Shown in pieces: positions 45,500 through 55,164 of a stretch of 64,000 nucleotides of DNA. The DNA is taken from contig JAUPFT010000011.1 in assembly GCA_036936625.1 (NCBI GenBank), positions 50,798,757-50,862,756 on the forward strand. Direction: 5' to 3'. This DNA comes from Parnassius smintheus behrii. Its lineage: Eukaryota; Arthropoda; Insecta; Lepidoptera; Papilionidae. Position 1 is the first letter of the stretch. Each line of letters starts with the position of its first letter. The notes below the pieces were generated by a model that was not told where the DNA came from, searched no databases, and was given only the letters and a program-made list of their open reading frames with translations. The position numbers were made by a program, and so were the translations under genes.

Positions 45500-45665
45500 T
45501 TTATCGTTACAGCCTATTAAAATCCACTGCTGAACATAGACCTGCCCCATAGATTTCCACATGTTGGGAATACTCACCGTAGTTGGTACGCTTGGCAAGC
45601 GGTTTGGCAACCGCAGTTTTTTTATTATTAGTCGTTAGCAGGAAGACACTGCTGCCCGTCTCCAG
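45500..45665 (-). repeat. SINE-like family D copy
   Basis: It reads inverted: 'cgttacagcctattaaaatc', 'ccactgctgaacatagacct', 'gcggtttggcaaccgcagtt', 'ggaagacactgctgcccgtc'. Confidence 0.75.
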
Positions 45666-45775
45666 ATTTTTTGAACAATCCAGGTCGCTAGTAATATCAT
45701 AAAAAGAATAAGCATTATCATGTGGGTAGGCAGTTTTTTTATTTGTATAAATTGATACTCCCACACTAGGTTTCC

Positions 45776-45945
45776 TCCTGTATCATGGGGGCAGTTTACA
45801 AACATAAATTTCACAAGGACAAACATCCAGACCCGGAACAATTACTTGTAGGCCATACAAATACTTGTTTCGTGCGGGATTCGAATCCGCGGCCCATACC
45901 GGTGTAACTCATTGCTAAGCCACTACACCACGGAGCCGTCATTTA
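45776..45945 (-). repeat. tRNA-derived SINE family C, good head
   Basis: The minus-strand head reads ggctccgtggtgtagtggct ... ggattcgaatcccgcacgaa, with an A-box-like 'tggtgtagtgg' and a near-perfect B box 'gattcgaatcc'. It is followed by 'aattgttccgggtctggatg' and 'tttgtccttgtgaaatttat'. It is not a functional tRNA gene: the stem pairings are incomplete and family body follows. Confidence 0.8.
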
Positions 45946-46436
45946 TTTTATTCATTATTAAAACTGAAAGGTTATTTTAACTTATCACTTGGTGTGACTA
46001 GTATCGTGTTTTCGTACATGTTTTCTGTTCATCAACTCACGTTCGTTAGTTATGTTATGCTTGTGCAATTTAAATAAAATCAAATAAACATGCAATGTAC
46101 AACTTAAGAAATTCGCTAGATGTTGTAAGTACTTCGATGTTTTCAAGAAGTTCAAAACATCGTTGAATGACCTACATTATAAATAGAAAGTTTGAGATAC
46201 TTTTCTAAGATTAAATAATCGTTAAGCGACAGTTTGGACGCAAAGTTCTATTTTGGGTTTTGCAAGAAGTTACGGAGAAACTGAAATGAAACACAGTTAC
46301 TTAACTTTTGTTAGCTTAACACTTTTGATTACTTAGCAATATTATGTGCAAAATTTATCGAACTAAGAGGCTTAGGTTATAAGTAAAACCTCGTAGAAGT
46401 AAGAGGAGGCCCGTGCCCAGGAATGTTACATTTATT

Positions 46437-46600
46437 AATGGTGAGTGTAGAGTAGCGCAGACCCTTTTCACTGGAAACAAGGCATTCCATCTTAGTCCTC
46501 ACGGGTGACAATGCATCCGGATTTTTATTCTCAGTCGAGGATATATCCAGATGTCTATGAGTCACAGTATCCACCTACCATCAGGGGAACTGTGTAATTC
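46437..46600 (+). repeat. Mini-LINE A, 3' half
   Basis: It runs from 'atggtgagtgtagagtagcg' to 'ctaccatcaggggaactgtg'. Confidence 0.75.
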
Positions 46601-46639
46601 TGTTTATCAATCGAGTAGCTTTACCTAATTGACTTATGG

Positions 46640-46835
46640 TTTAACACTACCTGGCCAGGCAGACGTTGTTCTAATCTTTCTGACGACCCTTTGTCTTATA
46701 AAAGATCCTTAAATTTGCATTAAAAATATTGAGGGTCACTTATCGGGATAAAAACTATTCTATCTTTCAAGTTGGAGCAAGCAATACACATTTACAAAAT
46801 TTTATTAAAATTGGGCGATCGGTTTCGGAGATTAG
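46640..46835 (-). repeat. Interspersed repeat family F, copy 3 (diverged)
   Basis: 'ctggccaggcagacgttgtt' and 'gacgaccctttgtctta' match copies 1 and 2. Confidence 0.65.
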
Positions 46836-47427
46836 TGTGAACGACCATTGTGATACGGGACTTTTATATTTTAATATAATAATATTAATAATAATGTTCT
46901 CCAGAGGGAATTTCAGTCACAGTGGCCAGCGGTGTCTATCGCATCTAGCATCACATATCTGCGCAGAATAGTATTATTTCCGAGGCACGGGGGTGAGATA
47001 CCGCAAGTTCCTGACCCCATCATGATCAGAAATCGCGGTGCCAACTACTATAAATATATATTCCTACTCAATAATAACATAACATAAACTACGCATAGTA
47101 TGACCATATCATGACCATGGAACTCTTACGTATTCCTGTATCTTTGTATACGATAAATAATTGCAATGCCTTTCTGACCATTTCTTCGCAAAGTTAAATG
47201 TTAAAAGGAAATAAAATTTTATCGTCGATAAATAGAAACCGTTAGTGTACATTACCAGAGTTAGCTCACAACAAATACAACAGAATGGTTTTCAGTTTCT
47301 ACTTTGTTCAGCTCACAATGACCTTATTTATTTTAGAAAATCTTATAATAGAGTGTTATGATATTTAGGAACACTTTTCCCATTTGTTCTTTTAGACGCC
47401 CAATACTATGTCCAGTAATAAATTTTA
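46836..47427. other. Non-coding stretch
   Basis: No gene or clear repeat family is recognised. Confidence 0.35.
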
Positions 47428-47757
47428 TACGTGGTAGGGCCACGCTGTATCTAGACTATAGTTGTAGCACGAATGCGTCGGCTCGACCAGGGAAGGACCA
47501 CGCTTTCACAGAATACCAACGTAAAATAGCAGCTTAATACTGTTGTGTTTCGTGTGGTCAGGGTAGAGATCGGGAGACCCCTTTTTACCGGAAACGAGGA
47601 ATTCCATTAGTCCTCAGGAGTGACAAAGCCGTTGCGTTTTTATTCTTAATTGAAATCGAAAATAGAATAAATGTAAATGTTTATGGGCCACAGCATCCAC
47701 TTACCATGAGGTGTACTATGTGCTCGTTTGTTACCCTTATTCTATAAAAGAAAAAAA
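47428..47757 (+). repeat. Mini-LINE A, full-length copy
   Basis: It runs complete from tacgtggtagggccacgctg to 'tattctataaaagaaaaaaa'. Confidence 0.88.
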
Positions 47758-47827
47758 CAGGATGCAGTGTGGACATATCCCCTTGTAGTGCGAATATGCT
47801 TTAACCCTATTAATTACGTGGTGTCTA

Positions 47828-48295
47828 TACGTGGTGGAGCCACGCTGCAGCTGTACTATGGTTGTAGTACAAATGAGACGGCTCTTTCAAAGAATAAAAG
47901 TAAAAGTAAAGTATAGTTACAGCCTATATACGTCCCACTGCTGGGCACAGGCCTCCCTCATATCTGAGAGGATTTTAGGGCAAGGATGTGTCCGCCGCGC
48001 TGCCCCAACGCTTGTTGTCGAACTTCACATGTTGTCTTCGATTTTTTTTCTTATTTCACAGACATACAGTTCTCACGGTATTTTCCTTTACCGTCGAGCA
48101 CATGGTAACACAGTACTTAAAATTGCAACTAACACTTTCATTGGTGCCGGCGGGGATCGAAGCCGGTTTGCTAGCGTACTATAAAATTTACAGCGAGCGC
48201 TAACCATCTGAGCACCACGGATTCTCAAAGAATACCAGCGTTAAATAGCAGCTTCAAGTTGCTATGTTTCTATGGTGACTGCAGAGAACCTAAGG
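47828..48295 (+). repeat. Mini-LINE A 5' part split by a SINE B insertion
   Basis: 47828-47895 and 48225-48295 are consecutive pieces of one mini-LINE A copy ('...tttcaaagaat' then 'accagcgttaaatagcagct'). TCAAAGAAT is on both sides of the insert (47887-47895, 48225-48233). Confidence 0.88.
47896..48224 (-). repeat. tRNA-derived SINE family B, complete copy (329 bp)
   Basis: It is bounded by the 9-bp duplication TCAAAGAAT. On the minus strand the head reads ccgtggtgctcagatggtta, with an A-box-like 'tgctcagatgg' and B box 'ggcttcgatccc'. The body contains 'accatgtgctcgacggtaaa', and the tail is 'gcccagcagtgggacgtata', then 'taggctgtaactatac' and an A-rich (ttta)-type end. The tail resembles the 3' end shared with RTE and family D. 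This is the reference copy for the family. Confidence 0.92.
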
Positions 48296-48420
48296 CAAAC
48301 ACTTAAAATCACGATTAACAATTTCATCGGTGCCGGCGGGGATCGAACCCGGGTTGCTCGCGTACTGTGAAATTTACAGTGAAAGCTTAGCCTACACGAG
48401 TAAGCACCACGACTCTGGTC
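48296..48420 (-). repeat. tRNA-derived SINE family B, 5' fragment
   Basis: It is inverted: 'ggtgccggcggggatcgaac', 'ccgggttgctcgcg' and a head ending 'gtgcttactcgtgtagg'. The B box 'ggttcgatccc' is intact on the minus strand. Confidence 0.8.
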
Positions 48421-48495
48421 CGTTTATTTGTCCTTGTGGTTATTATGTTTGCAAACTGCCTCCACGGCACAAGAAAAGATTTTAGTGTGAGGGTA
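48421..48495 (+). repeat. SINE family C, 3' fragment
   Basis: 'tttgtccttgtggttattat' and 'gcaaactgcc' match the 3' part of 45776-45945. Confidence 0.55.
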
Positions 48496-48657
48496 AAGTC
48501 GTTAACCAATTATATCTCACAAATATAATATAAAGATAAGAAGAAATTATAATATAGTCTACCGTAACAAAAAATATTTGGATTTTTCAATCTGAATCTG
48601 ATCTTAAACTTTTTGATGTGTTTACTCATAATGAATTTGAGTTATTTGGGTTTCCTA

Positions 48658-49989
48658 GGGGAATTGTGCTTAAGATGACATACTTTTTGTTTTAAGAAAA
48701 ATATTCAAACTAAATGAAGCAATATCAGATTAGCAACTTACGTATATTTATAAATGTTTCTTAATCAACAACATTAATAGAGTTTTAGAACAATCAAGGT
48801 AATGGAAAATTAAAAATTAACATTAATCGCACTTACGTCTACGTGTATAAGATGACATATCAATAGAGTAAGATGACACACTATGTCATCTTAGACTTTA
48901 TTGGTATGTCGTCTTAAACAAATAACAAAAACCACACCGTAGGTTGTAGCTTAAACATTAAAATTAATAATAATTTTCGGTGCACATTTCGCAGATAAAT
49001 TGTTTCCTTTTTTGGAGAAATTGTTTCCTTTTTCGTTTGCCTGCGCAAAGTGTATGACACCAATTGGAACACAGTTGATACTTCACCCAATGTTCTTTTG
49101 GCCTAGATTGACTAAACTGTTCATTGCAGTATATGCAAGCTGCATCATCTTCTCCCTCGTCGTCGCTAGCGTAAGGATCTTTGAGGTCCTCGTCATCGTC
49201 AAAAATAACACGCTGCTTTTGCTTTCGAGTCCTCGTGGACCTGCGTTTTTTATGCGCGGACTTAGGTTCGACGCTATTTCCTTTCTCGAGATTCTTGTCA
49301 TCGTCCAAAACGATAGGCTTCGTATTCTTTGGACCTCTGTTGACTTTAGATTTTTTAACTGCAGGTTTAGACTCCACACTGTCATAAAATGTTACGCTTG
49401 GTTGCTTTTGTTTTTTAAGGGATGCACAATTTTCCTTTTTCTGCCTGTGTAAGTCTTTCTGTCTTCTTGTAACTAACTCTTCCGAGTCGATGTTCTTTTG
49501 TAATTGCCAGGCATTCTGTATAGAAATAAGAAAAAATAAGTTAAATACCTATCTACTAATCCTACTATAAGGGTAAGATGGCATACTATGCCATCTTACA
49601 CCGACGTCTAGTATGTCATCTTACCCAAATAGATCATAAAAAATTCGTTTAAAAGTCATGGCAAAACTTTATAGGTTAGAATATGTTTTTATCAATATTT
49701 GAACCGTATAATAATCCACACTTACAATTAAAATAAGTTCAAACAGAAGATTCTTACCTTACGTGTATTTTCACTACCAAACAAAAGCGTTAGCAAAATT
49801 TTTTTCAAATGAAAAACACGAAAACGTTCACTACTTTGCGATGCGCATTCAAAGTCCGCCAAACAACACTTCGGTACTATCTATGACGCTCTCCAAAAAC
49901 GTCACGGGTTCACCTATACCGCCAATAGTTTAAAGAAAACTGCTGGTATGTCATCTTATCTGAGTATGTCATCTTAAGCACAATACCCC
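48658..49989 (-). mobile_element. Pogo/Tigger-like DNA transposon, 1332 bp, TA target site
   Basis: The ends GGGGAATTGTGCTTAAGATG and, inverted, GGGGTATTGTGCTTAAGATG match over 27 bp with one mismatch. TA flanks both (48656-48657, 49990-49991). The word TAAGATGACATA or its inverse occurs about ten times, clustered toward both ends. It codes only for a PHD-like C-terminal region, so it is an internally deleted copy. Confidence 0.88.
48964..49515 (-). CDS. Terminal exon of a pogo-type transposase: charged linker plus PHD-like zinc finger
   Basis: A 183-codon open exon starts after an acceptor (minus 'ctatacag', ~49516) and ends at 48964. The N-terminal two thirds are Lys/Arg-rich with acidic clusters (VLDDDKN, FDDDEDLKDPYASDDEGED). 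The end is a zinc finger: CIYC, then QLCSNWCHTLC, then CEMC, matching the C-x2-C ... W-x-H-x2-C ... C-x2-C pattern of PHD fingers. This tail is known at the C-terminus of insect Tigger-like transposases. The CENP-B-like HTH and DDE domains are absent. A duplicated KRKQF (KRKQFLQKRKQF) lies in the last loop. The frame has no stop or shift. It may be a DNA- or chromatin-binding fragment, or simply a young relic. Confidence 0.75.
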   Translation of the reverse strand, partial: NAWQLQKNIDSEELVTRRQKDLHRQKKENCASLKKQKQPSVTFYDSVESKPAVKKSKVNRGPKNTKPIVLDDDKNLEKGNSVEPKSAHKKRRSTRTRKQKQRVIFDDDEDLKDPYASDDEGEDDAACIYCNEQFSQSRPKEHWVKYQLCSNWCHTLCAGKRKRKQFLQKRKQFICEMCTENYY

Positions 49990-50029
49990 TATAGTATTTA
50001 TTATTAATTTTTCTTTTTAGCTGTTAACG

Positions 50030-52487
50030 CGCAAACTTATGTCTTCCTGGGGTTAAACTGGACTAGATTTAGTCGCCTCCAATCCGGGACTCTGTTCAGA
50101 AAAGACTCGACTTCAGACACAAGTTTGTCCCGGTAATCGGAGATGTTTTCCCGAGAAATATTGGCACGGCCGGCGTAAAGAGCATCACCAGTGCTGTCAT
50201 CTGCATAGCAATGAATGTTACGGGTTTGCAACGTATCATTGATATGCGGAAGAAACAGCGTTGGCGATAGCACGCAGCCTTGTGGAACACCAGCATTAAT
50301 AAGCTTGCAATCGGATCTCGCACCGTCTACAACGACCTTGATGCTCCGATCTGCAAGAAAGCTGGTGATCCAATCGCATAATTTTTCGGGAAGCCCCTAG
50401 GAAGGGAGCTTCGAAGGAAGCGCTTTATGCCAAACCCGATCGAAGGCCTTCGCAATGTCCAAACTAAAGGCCAATGCCTCCCCCTTGGACTCTACTGCCT
50501 CCGCCCATCTATGAGTTAGGTAGACCAGAAGATAAACAGCTGACCGACCGCGGCGAAAACCGTATTTTGATAACTTATCAGCTGGTGATCCTCAAGGTAC
50601 CTCATGAGCTGGCAGTTTACAATGGATTCCATTGTTTTGGAGAACAAGGAGATGATGGCGATAGGCCGTTAGTTAGACGGGTCTGAGCGGTCGCCTTTTT
50701 TGGGATTGGGTGGATGAAAGCCGTCTTCTATGATTTTGGGACTACGCCTAGGAAGTAGGAGTACCGGAAAAGACGCATTAAAACCGATGCTAACTCTGGA
50801 GCATACGTACTCAACACAATTGAGGGGATTCCGTCAGGCCCACTCGACTTGTGAATGTCCAGGGAGAGGAGTGCTTTGCAAACCGAGCGCTGTGTAAACT
50901 GTACTTCCGGCATGGAGCACTCACACCGCGGGATGGTCGGCGACGTACTCCCCCCGTCATCGAGAGTCGAGTTGGATCGGCTTTCTCCTTTGCGGTATGG
51001 GCTAGTGGTCTCCATGCGCAGAGATGGAAGAGATGGCAGACAGAAATTCTCCTGGACAGCTTTGGCGAGAGACCAGAAAGCACGGGTTCCAGAAGAAAGG
51101 CGAACTAGTTTCTCGCCAATTCTGCCTATGTGCTCTGACTTTGCCTTGGCAATGACTCTTTTGAAGGACCGGCGGAATTATACTTCTTTTTTAGAGCGCT
51201 GGTGTTTACATCCCGGGACGTTGATGCGTCAGCCCAGGCTTGGTTGCACTCCTGCTTATAGCATGATGCTATTTTACAGAGGAAGGAATAAAAAGTTCCA
51301 TACCCCGAAGCACCACACAGCGAGAGAATCCACAGCAACGTTGGGATCGTCCGGCGAGAAGCAAACCCGCCCCCAAGGGTAGGATGCAAAGAAAGACCGC
51401 ATCCCATCCCAATCGGCTGACCTATATTGCAAAACACGGCGGCAGCCTGCAGAATGCAACTGCGATTTCAGCGTGAGTGGCACCACACTCCCGACAAGAC
51501 AATGGTACGAGGAGCCTATAGGGGCGTCTACGGAAATCTGAAATCAGTCCGGTGAGAGGTCAGCAAAAAGTCCAACAGGGAAGGTACATGATCCTCCACA
51601 TCTGGAATCCATGTAGGCGAATTAACCAGTTGTATCAGACCATATGCCACGGCAAAATCATGAACGAATCTCCCAACCAAGCCATTCGGCGTGATGGGCG
51701 TTAAAGTCGCCGAGGATCACGATCTCTGCGGAGGGGATCTGCTGTAGCAACGAATCTGTAGTCATTTGGACGTGGTCGAAGAGTCAGTCTGTTTCGGCAT
51801 TACCGCTAAGGGACCTATAGAGGCACCCGTAGACGCGCGGTTGGTCGTCGCTGTCTACGCGTAGCCAAAGGATGGACAGGTCCGAACCTTCAAGACTGCC
51901 GAGGCGTCGAAAACAGATGTCCTCTCTGACGTAAACGCAAACTCCAACCCGAGATACAAAGGAGTGTTCCAGTTTGTACCCCGGGTAGGAGAGATACGGG
52001 ACATCAGCCGGAGAGGTCAGAAAGAGCAGCGCCGGCCTCGCCGTCTCGAGATGGTAGTGGACGGCGTTTAGGTTAGAGTGAAGTCCCCTGATATTGCAGA
52101 AATTCACGGATAGCGTGACAGGGGTCGCCTTGGTCTTGTTGCTCCGTTTGCCCCGAGCAGTTGTAGTCTTGGAGGAATTTTGCCCCCCCCCCCCTCCAGA
52201 ATATGCGGGGCAGCCCGAGCACCCACGCTTAGGAGTGGAGTAACTTGGTCGTGGATGCTCAGCGAGAGATTCTCCAGGGGTGCTGGTACACTCCTGGGGT
52301 AGTTTGACATTTAATTCCGCTACCATGTAGATGGGGGGGGGGATTTGGGCCTCTGGCCACCAGCACTCACCAGACGAAACGCGAAAGCAGAGCTCCAATT
52401 TCACGCCGGTATTCTGTGAGGTCGTGGTACCACCCCGGATTGAGCCGGCCCAGACGTGCAACAGCAAAGCTGCCGCGTGGCTCTACC
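50030..52487 (-). pseudogene. LINE family J2, 5' UTR to RT, decayed
   Basis: This is the longest J2 copy. The minus strand begins tacagcggtagagccacgcg (52487), the 5' UTR that mini-LINE A shares. Next comes an endonuclease: SVNFCNIRGLHSNLNAV (~52120), VCVYVREDICF and GCLYRSLSG. Further pieces are LHSAGCRRVLQYRS and the RT start (HKSSGPDGIPSIVL, ~50850). The RT ends with LSPTLFLPHINDTL, CYADDSTGDA (catalytic YADD intact) and WRRLNLVQFNPRKT near 50037. The frame is broken many times. It lacks the C-terminal domain and 3' tail. A poly-C run (~52183) marks an error-prone spot. Confidence 0.88.
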
Positions 52488-52504
52488 GCTGTAAAAAAAT
52501 TCCA

Positions 52505-52590
52505 ATGGTTTCCCTCTGTCACCTCGTCTGACAGCCACGGGATGATATGGGGCAGTGGATATTCTTACACCACCATTGCACGGCACGCCG
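52505..52590 (-). repeat. Family D head fragment
   Basis: The minus strand reads ccgtgcaatggtggtgtaag and 'catcccgtggctgtcagacg', the family D head, upstream of the J2 5' end. Confidence 0.65.
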
Positions 52591-53063
52591 GAGCAACAAA
52601 CATTTAATTAATATAACTATTATTACGCCTGGGGCCACAGAATAAGCGAGTTAAATTCCAAGTATAGAAAATGTCATTGATTTATAAAACTAAAAATAAA
52701 ATTTATTAAACTAAACGTTATGTTGATAAAATCAACAGTTTCCAGGTTATATCTATTTATGTTTAGAATCGGCTTATGTTTAAAATCAATTGTACTGAAA
52801 GATCAATCGGAAACCAAAATACGTGTGCTACAAATTACGTCATGAGGTGGCAGTGTTACAATATTCATTAGTACATTTCGTTCAGTGTAGACTGTAAGAA
52901 GTCGCTTCTTGATAAACTCCATATAGAACTCATAGTCCAAAAGATGGCGTTATAGTATTTCCGTTAACGCCAGACGTAATATATTCAGCCGCGAAGAGAA
53001 GCTACTGTACTCTTTTACTGGACTATACTTTCGATATTCTTTTATATATTTATTTTAGCAAAC
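52591..53063. other. AT-rich non-coding stretch
   Basis: No gene or repeat family is recognised. Confidence 0.35.
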
Positions 53064-53170
53064 ATCATCAACACACTCAATCCCCATACTTAAGGAATGC
53101 CATAAAACATAAATCTGAGCTTCCTGCACGTATCAACTTGCTGCATGTCTTACCAACTCCATCAGTTATA
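53064..53170 (-). repeat. RTE LINE, 3' fragment (old)
   Basis: 'aggaatgccataaaacataa' and 'ctgcatgtcttaccaactcc' are the RTE 3' region, inverted. Confidence 0.6.
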
Positions 53171-53469
53171 CTTGAAATTTACAATTTTTCAATTTTTTTC
53201 AAATTTTTTAGCATTTCATACGTGTTTGTAGAAATTTAAGAAATCTTTATAGAACTTCATATTTTTCCCCATGTTGGTTTAGGGCTAATACTGTGTGACG
53301 ATGTGGTCTATCACTACTTTCACTAATTTTCATGTAAAAAACATATTTTTTGGCCAAACCTGTTCCAAATAAGTCGCTGCTCTTTAGAGTGTGCTAATAT
53401 CTCGGAGATTAAAGGTATGATAAAACACTACAGATATGTAATTAATTTTAAACCTTTTACAGACATTTT

Positions 53470-53900
53470 AAAGGCTATACAATTTTCGTGTGCGTGTTGT
53501 CAGTGATGACTTACGGATCTGAGACGTGGTCCTTCACTGCTGGCCGCATGAGGATGCTCAAGGTCGCTCAGCGAGCTATGGAGAGGGCTATGCTCGGAGT
53601 TTCTCTGCGTGATAGTGACCGACATAGTCCAACGGATTAGTAAGCTGAAGTGGCAATGGGCCGGCCATATAGCTCGAAGAGCCGATAACCGATGGGGAAG
53701 AAAGGTTCTCGAGTGGTAGCCTCGTACCCGTAGGCGTAGTGTAGGGCGACCCCCCACTAGATGAAGTGACGACCTGGTAAGACATGCAGGAAGTCGATGG
53801 ATGCAGGTGACTCAGGACCGTGCTTTGTGGCATTACTTGGGGGAGGCCTATGTTCAGCAGTGGACTTGTGAAGGGCTGTAATGATGATGATGATGTATAT
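53470..53900 (+). pseudogene. RTE LINE, C-terminal and 3' end fragment
   Basis: Plus-strand text: VMTYGSETWSFTAGRMR, RAMERAMLGVSLRD, a ~30-nt deletion, then QRISKLKWQWAGHIARR and the end 'gaggcctatgttcagcagtg', 'gacttgtgaagggctgtaat' and (gat)n. It is 5'-truncated, with frameshifts. Confidence 0.85.
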
Positions 53901-54179
53901 CTAAGATATATCTAAGACCTTAGATTGTAATAGTCACTAAGATTCTATTTTAGATGCGACTTTTATCATCATATTATCTCAGCTATTAAATAATATGAAA
54001 GTATATCTAATTTTATATTTGGAAGAAAAATGAAAATTGCTTTATTTTAATATTATGTCTGACTAGCACAAATAGAAGTAGATTTGAATTTTCTTATTTG
54101 GAAAAAAATATATTCGTATCCACTTCTTGAAGGATCGCTTAAATCTTGCAACTTTAAAAAAATCCTTTTTGTATAGAAG
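53901..54179. other. AT-rich non-coding stretch
   Basis: Nothing is recognised. Confidence 0.35.
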
Positions 54180-54365
54180 TGACGGCCACACAGGAACACA
54201 TATACATCATGATAAATCATCCATTTTGCTCTGGCTCTGACATATGGACATCTACACCTACGATAGAATAGTAATCAAAATGCAGATGAGTTGTCATCCC
54301 TGAGGACTAAGGTATATTTAAAGTTATAGGGTTCTTTACTCTTACCATCGAAGCCCAGCAGTATC
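54180..54365 (-). repeat. Mini-LINE A, old 3' part
   Basis: 'aaaatgcagatgagttgtca' and 'ccctgaggactaagg' are diagnostic; the flanking parts are strongly diverged. Confidence 0.5.
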
Positions 54366-54794
54366 CCATCTTTAGATTAAGATTCATTATCATAAGTTAC
54401 GAATAATGTATTTCAAATATTTGTAAAGGAATATTCTGCTAGGGATAGAAAGGTCAAATAATACAGGTCAGGTTATCTAAGTCTAGACTTTTGATTATTC
54501 TTATTGTAAATAGCTTTCAACTAGGCATAAAATAGATAATCTTAATCATAACCTGAGGTAGAAATTTAATTCTAATCTGTCTGTAAATGCTTTTAATCGA
54601 TGAGTTTGCTTATTAGTGTCTATAAATATTTCACTGGTTGGCGCAAGTCTACCTCATTATTGAGAGTATTTGCAGGTACGTTAAGAATACCTTCGGAACA
54701 ACTGAATCGATTATGATAAAACTTTACGAACATATACATAGAGAGTAATGCCAGGAGACATCCTTGTTTTTCGAAAAAAGGGAAAAATTTGATA

Positions 54795-54925
54795 AAGTTA
54801 CAAAAAATGCGGTTGCAATCCCGCCTGCCAAGCGTGGCAACTGTGGCCAAATCCTTCTAATGTGGCAATCAATAGAAAAGTTCTATGTTCGGCAGTGCAC
54901 TTTTATAGGCTGCAATGCATAATTA
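54795..54925 (+). repeat. Family D, 3' part
   Basis: 'gcggttgcaatcccgcctgc', 'caagcgtggcaactgtggcc' and tail 'cttttataggctgcaatgca'. Confidence 0.75.
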
Positions 54926-55164
54926 TAACAATTAAGTATCTTTATTTTTTAAAAGTTGGTTAAAACATTAGTTACCTATGTCTTGGCTCAGTCAAAACCT
55001 ACAATTTTTAAACAATTGGACATGTACAAAGACAACATGTCTCAGACTACAAGTTATTTTGCAATTTGAAATAACCGTCTTTTAATCGTAACACGTATTT
55101 CGTTACGACTGGAATATGTCTAAACAATACCGGTCTAGACTCCAGACTGTGGTAATTTTTCTTT

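Noticed and set aside
45870..45940. tRNA gene candidates (also near 36900-36975, 48150-48215 and 48325-48415)
   Set aside because: A and B boxes are present, but acceptor and anticodon stems do not close and each is followed by SINE body and tail. They are SINE heads.
48964..49515. Host PHD-finger gene
   Set aside because: The exon lies inside matching 27-bp inverted ends with TA sites and has the tail architecture of Tigger-type transposases, so it is transposon-borne unless shown otherwise.
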